A DNA stretch of 7,683 nucleotides from Phycisphaera sp. (GTDB lineage: Bacteria > Planctomycetota > Phycisphaerae > Phycisphaerales > Phycisphaeraceae): assembly GCA_029287335.1 (NCBI GenBank), contig JARFRI010000061.1, positions 1-7,683 on the forward strand, in the 5' to 3' direction. Below the pieces are notes generated by a model. It worked only from the letters and a program-made list of their open reading frames with translations. It was not told where the DNA came from and searched no databases. Of the stretch, positions 5,233 through 7,683 are shown piece by piece. The position numbers were made by a program, and so were the translations under genes. The first letter of the stretch is position 1, and every line of letters begins with the position of its first letter.

Positions 5233-6696
5233 TTACAACTTTGTACTGCCCAACGGTAACGTCAGGATAAACGTGCTGCCGACACCGGGCCGGCTCTCGA
5301 CACTGACACGCCCGCCGTGCGCCTCGGCGATGTGCTTGACAATCGATAGGCCCAGGCCCGTGCCGCCCATCTGTCGGCTACGCGCACGGTCGGTGCGGTA
5401 GAAACGCTCGAACAAACGCGGCAGGTGCTCCGGCTCGATGCCTCGGCCCTCGTCCAGGACCGTGACCTTCACCTCGTTGCGTGTCTTGATCGCGTGGACC
5501 TCGACCTTCGATGATGCGGGGCTGTACTTCACCGCGTTGTCGATCAGGTTGATGATGGCCTGTTCGAGCATCGTGCGGTTCATCTGGGCCATGAGCCCGA
5601 ACTCGCAGTCCACGCGGATGGAGATCTCTTTCTGATCGGCCTTGGCCTGGCAGGTCTCGACCGCGGCGGCGATGACCGGCGACAGCGGGCCGGGCTTGAG
5701 CTCGATCGCGTCCTCGCGTTTGCCCTGTTCGATCCGGGCCAGCGAGAGCAAGTCCTCCACAATCGCGTGCAATCGCTCGGCCTGTCTGGCAATGATCCCC
5801 AGGAAATTGCGCAGCGTCGTGAGGTCGGGCGGCACTTCCGGGTCGTACTCCAGGTCGTCCACCAAGGTCTCGGCCGCGGCCTTGATCGCGCTGATGGGTG
5901 TGCGGATCTCGTGGGAGACGTTGGCGACAAAATCCTGACGGATCGATTCGAGCCGACGCAGTTCAGAGACGTCGTGGAGCACAAGCACGACGCCCATCCG
6001 ACGCCCCGCCGCGTCACGCAGGATCGCGCTGGTCGCCTCGATCGTTCGCTCATCGACCGACGGCGTGTAATCGATCCGTTCTTCTTCATCCGATGGATCG
6101 GCTTCATCCGATTCATCCGACGCTTCGCCTTTGGGCAGGGCCTTCTTGGTCCAGATGGGTTGGGCCGGCTGGATCCGTGAGCGGGCGAGCTTCACTTCGC
6201 CCTGCACGCCTTTACCCGTCTCGAGCGGCTGGCTGATATAGCGGCGCAGTTCCGGGTCGGTGATGGCCTGTTCGATGGAACGGTCGATCGCCAGCGCGGG
6301 GTCCATCTGCAGGAGCATCGCGGCCGATCGGTTGAGGCTGATCACGCGCAACTGCGAGTCCACCGCGAGCACACCCTCGTCCATCGAAGAGAGGATCGTG
6401 CCCAGTTCGTTGCGCTGGCGGACCACTTCGGACAGCCGATCGTCGAGTTGCTGGGCCATCTGGTTAAGCGTCTCGGCCAGCGCGGCGACAGGCGGCGGGC
6501 CGGTCACTTTAATCGGCTTAGAGAAGTCGCCCTTGGCCAACCGCGTCGCGCTGTTGCCGACCTGGTCCAGCCACTTGCGGTATCGGTGGATCAGCAAAAG
6601 TAGAAAAAGGATGACCGCAATCGCACAGAGCAGCGACACAGTCAGCGCGGTGTCGAGCGCGTGGGCAATGAGATCAATGAAGACGGTGTTGGACAT
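5233..6696 (-). CDS. phoR: PhoR-type membrane sensor histidine kinase
   Basis: A 487-residue kinase. Residues 16-37 form a single strong membrane helix with only about 15 residues before it, so no periplasmic sensor domain exists. HAMP-like sequence follows (about 38-92), then a PAS domain (about 94-245) that carries an acidic insertion (about 188-208, ASDESDEADPSDEEER). The kinase core has the H box SHEIRTP with phospho-accepting His262, the N box NLIDNAVKYS with Asn387, the G1 box DEGRGI (415-420), the F box LFERFYR (428-434) and the G2 box GTGLGL (445-450). All catalytic motifs are intact. The gene follows phoB after 48 nt with no terminator, fitting a phosphate-starvation phoBR operon in which PhoR senses through the Pst/PhoU complex; that role is inferred from the partner and layout. 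The ATG at 6696 has no clear ribosome-binding site. A solo repeat hairpin lies 7 nt after the stop. Confidence 0.9.
   Translation of the reverse strand: MSNTVFIDLIAHALDTALTVSLLCAIAVILFLLLLIHRYRKWLDQVGNSATRLAKGDFSKPIKVTGPPPVAALAETLNQMAQQLDDRLSEVVRQRNELGTILSSMDEGVLAVDSQLRVISLNRSAAMLLQMDPALAIDRSIEQAITDPELRRYISQPLETGKGVQGEVKLARSRIQPAQPIWTKKALPKGEASDESDEADPSDEEERIDYTPSVDERTIEATSAILRDAAGRRMGVVLVLHDVSELRRLESIRQDFVANVSHEIRTPISAIKAAAETLVDDLEYDPEVPPDLTTLRNFLGIIARQAERLHAIVEDLLSLARIEQGKREDAIELKPGPLSPVIAAAVETCQAKADQKEISIRVDCEFGLMAQMNRTMLEQAIINLIDNAVKYSPASSKVEVHAIKTRNEVKVTVLDEGRGIEPEHLPRLFERFYRTDRARSRQMGGTGLGLSIVKHIAEAHGGRVSVESRPGVGSTFILTLPLGSTKL
6085..6120 (-). repeat. Short in-gene repeat coding the acidic insertion of the kinase
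   Basis: The plus strand contains TTCATCCGA three times, at 6085-6093, 6103-6111 and 6112-6120; the last two are in tandem. On the coding strand these give repeated Ser-Asp-Glu codons inside the PAS region of phoR. The 9-nt unit keeps the reading frame, so copy number could vary without a frameshift. Confidence 0.6.
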
Positions 6697-6744
6697 CTGG
6701 AGACCATGATACGCCGTTGGACAACGACGCCTGCCCGATGCATG

Positions 6745-7491
6745 TCAATCGCGGAAGCGGTAGCCCACGCCCCGGACGGTCTCGATGTTTCGGCCGACCT
6801 CGCCGAGCTTGCGACGCAGCGAAACGACTTGGACATCGACGCTGCGATCGGTGACCGCGGCGTAGCCCTCGTGGATCGTCTCGATGATCTGCTGACGGGT
6901 AAAGACTCGGCCGGCCTTGGATGCCAGCAGCGACAGGAGCTTGAACTCGGTCGCGGTCAGCGAGACGTGTTCGCCCTTGACCAGGACCTCGTGGCGTTCA
7001 GTGTCGATCTGTATGCTTCCGATCTCGATGACCGAGCTGTTCTCGTTTCGCGCTTCGCCCTCGCTGCGCCGCAGCACCGCTTGAATCCGGGCCATCAGCA
7101 CACGCGGGCTGAACGGCTTGGTGATGTAGTCATCCGCACCGTACTCCAGACCCTTGACAATGTCTGACTCCTCACCCTTGGCGGTGAGCATGATGACGGG
7201 GATGCCCGAGGTGTGGTCCCGGCCCTTGAGGGTTCGGCAGACCTCCAGGCCATCGATCCCCGGCAGCATGAGGTCCAGCAAAACCATGTCCAACTGCTTG
7301 CCAAGCTCCCGGGCCTTTTTCAGGCCGTCTTCACCGGTCATCGCGGTGTCAACGGAAAAGCCCTCACGCGTGAGGTTGTAACGCAGCAGTTCGAGCAGGT
7401 CCTGCTCGTCTTCGACCAAGAGGATATGGGTGTCCGAGTTGATCTGTCGGCTCCTTTGACGTTGATTGGCAGGCGAGGAAAAGGCGGTCAT
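6745..7491 (-). CDS. phoB: PhoB-type response regulator (OmpR/PhoB family)
   Basis: A 248-residue transcription regulator. The receiver domain (about 21-142) has the acidic pair Glu27/Asp28, phospho-accepting Asp73 in LLDLMLPGIDG, Thr103 in MLTAKGEE and Lys125 in TKPFSPR. The last motif and the following VLMARIQAVLRR are very close to PhoB proteins. The C-terminal winged helix (about 155-247) has LTATEFKLLSLLASKAGRVFTRQQ, DRSVDVQVVSLRRKLG and the wing GVGYRF. When phosphorylated by the adjacent PhoR it should bind pho-box DNA and activate phosphate-scavenging genes; the targets are not visible here. The ATG at 7491 is chosen over a TTG at 7599 because AAGGGA lies 6 nt upstream and the extra 36 residues do not resemble the family. 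The protein has about 20 more N-terminal residues than E. coli PhoB, polar and probably disordered. Confidence 0.93.
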   Translation of the reverse strand: MTAFSSPANQRQRSRQINSDTHILLVEDEQDLLELLRYNLTREGFSVDTAMTGEDGLKKARELGKQLDMVLLDLMLPGIDGLEVCRTLKGRDHTSGIPVIMLTAKGEESDIVKGLEYGADDYITKPFSPRVLMARIQAVLRRSEGEARNENSSVIEIGSIQIDTERHEVLVKGEHVSLTATEFKLLSLLASKAGRVFTRQQIIETIHEGYAAVTDRSVDVQVVSLRRKLGEVGRNIETVRGVGYRFRD

Positions 7492-7497
7492 CACAAG

Positions 7498-7503
7498 TCC
7501 CTT
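7498..7503 (-). promoter_or_regulatory. Shine-Dalgarno-like site for phoB
   Basis: The minus strand reads AAGGGA, 6 nt before the ATG at 7491. A GTG directly precedes the ATG and could also serve, adding one residue. Confidence 0.5.
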
Positions 7504-7683
7504 CAGTGCGATCCCGCTGCACCATACAGAAGGTCGTACGAAGCATATCACGCGGACACACATATCTCTAGCACAACTTATGTCGCTAACCAATTTCAAA
7601 CGCGATCGGGCTTTTTCGCTTTTAAACGCAGACGCTCAAGTGGTTAACGACCCATATGCAAATAATCGAAACCCACAAAAAAA
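7504..7683 (-). promoter_or_regulatory. Leader region upstream of phoB, presumed promoter
   Basis: About 190 nt upstream of phoB hold no supported gene and are more AT-rich than the rest of the window. The phoBR promoter should be here. TTGAAA (5 of 6 to a -35 box) occurs on the minus strand at about 7595-7600, but no good -10 lies at 16-18 nt from it. No pair of CTGTCA-like direct repeats (pho box) was seen, so autoregulation by PhoB cannot be claimed. A plus-strand ATG at 7656 stays open to the edge for 9 codons but has no ribosome-binding site. Confidence 0.35.

Noticed and set aside
7492..7599. 36-residue N-terminal extension of PhoB from a TTG
   Set aside because: Not family-like, and an AAGGGA site plus ATG at 7491 gives a normal receiver start.
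7656..7683. Possible divergent gene start at the right edge
   Set aside because: Only nine codons are visible, with no ribosome-binding site; not enough to call a gene.

Overview
The window is a GC-rich stretch of bacterial chromosome with nine protein genes, all on the minus strand and so read leftwards. Gene order in the direction of transcription is phoB, phoR, an exported beta-propeller lactonase-like lipoprotein, yciH, a Dabb-domain protein, an MscS-family channel, a lipoprotein MsrA, a type IV pilin-like protein, and the first 137 codons of an alpha/beta hydrolase lipoprotein that runs off the left edge. The gene mix suggests a planctomycete, perhaps of the Phycisphaerae: a BD-FAE/acetylxylan-esterase-like hydrolase, a solitary prepilin, several lipoproteins, relaxed start codons and palindromic repeats tied to the 'GGGTGCCAC' motif. 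This assignment rests on gene style and memory of similar sequences, not on a marker gene.

Right part (5233-7683): a two-component pair of the PhoB/PhoR type with 48 nt between the genes. The kinase has one N-terminal membrane helix, HAMP, PAS and HisKA/HATPase domains and no periplasmic sensor domain. The regulator is an OmpR/PhoB receiver plus winged helix. No phoU or pst genes lie in the window.

Middle part (3070-5232): a lipoprotein of the 6-phosphogluconolactonase-like beta-propeller family is followed after 4 nt by yciH (SUI1 fold with an N-terminal zinc ribbon), so the two are probably co-translated. A small Dabb protein follows. This part also holds two copies of a roughly 100-nt imperfect palindrome made of two hairpins (3423-3537 and 5064-5161) and a solo hairpin arm related to them (5189-5225).

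Left part (1-3007): an MscS channel gene ends inside a long perfect inverted repeat (two 32-nt arms, 1831-1862 and 1904-1935). Then come msrA, the prepilin gene (TTG start with a strong Shine-Dalgarno) and the truncated hydrolase.

No mobile element with its own transposase, CRISPR array, tRNA or rRNA was seen, and no gap exceeds 300 bases. The proteins all belong to known families. The most interesting material is the repeat sequence: three of the four elements lie at or within 7 nt of the stop codon of a leftward gene. I did not find a convincing new multi-gene system.
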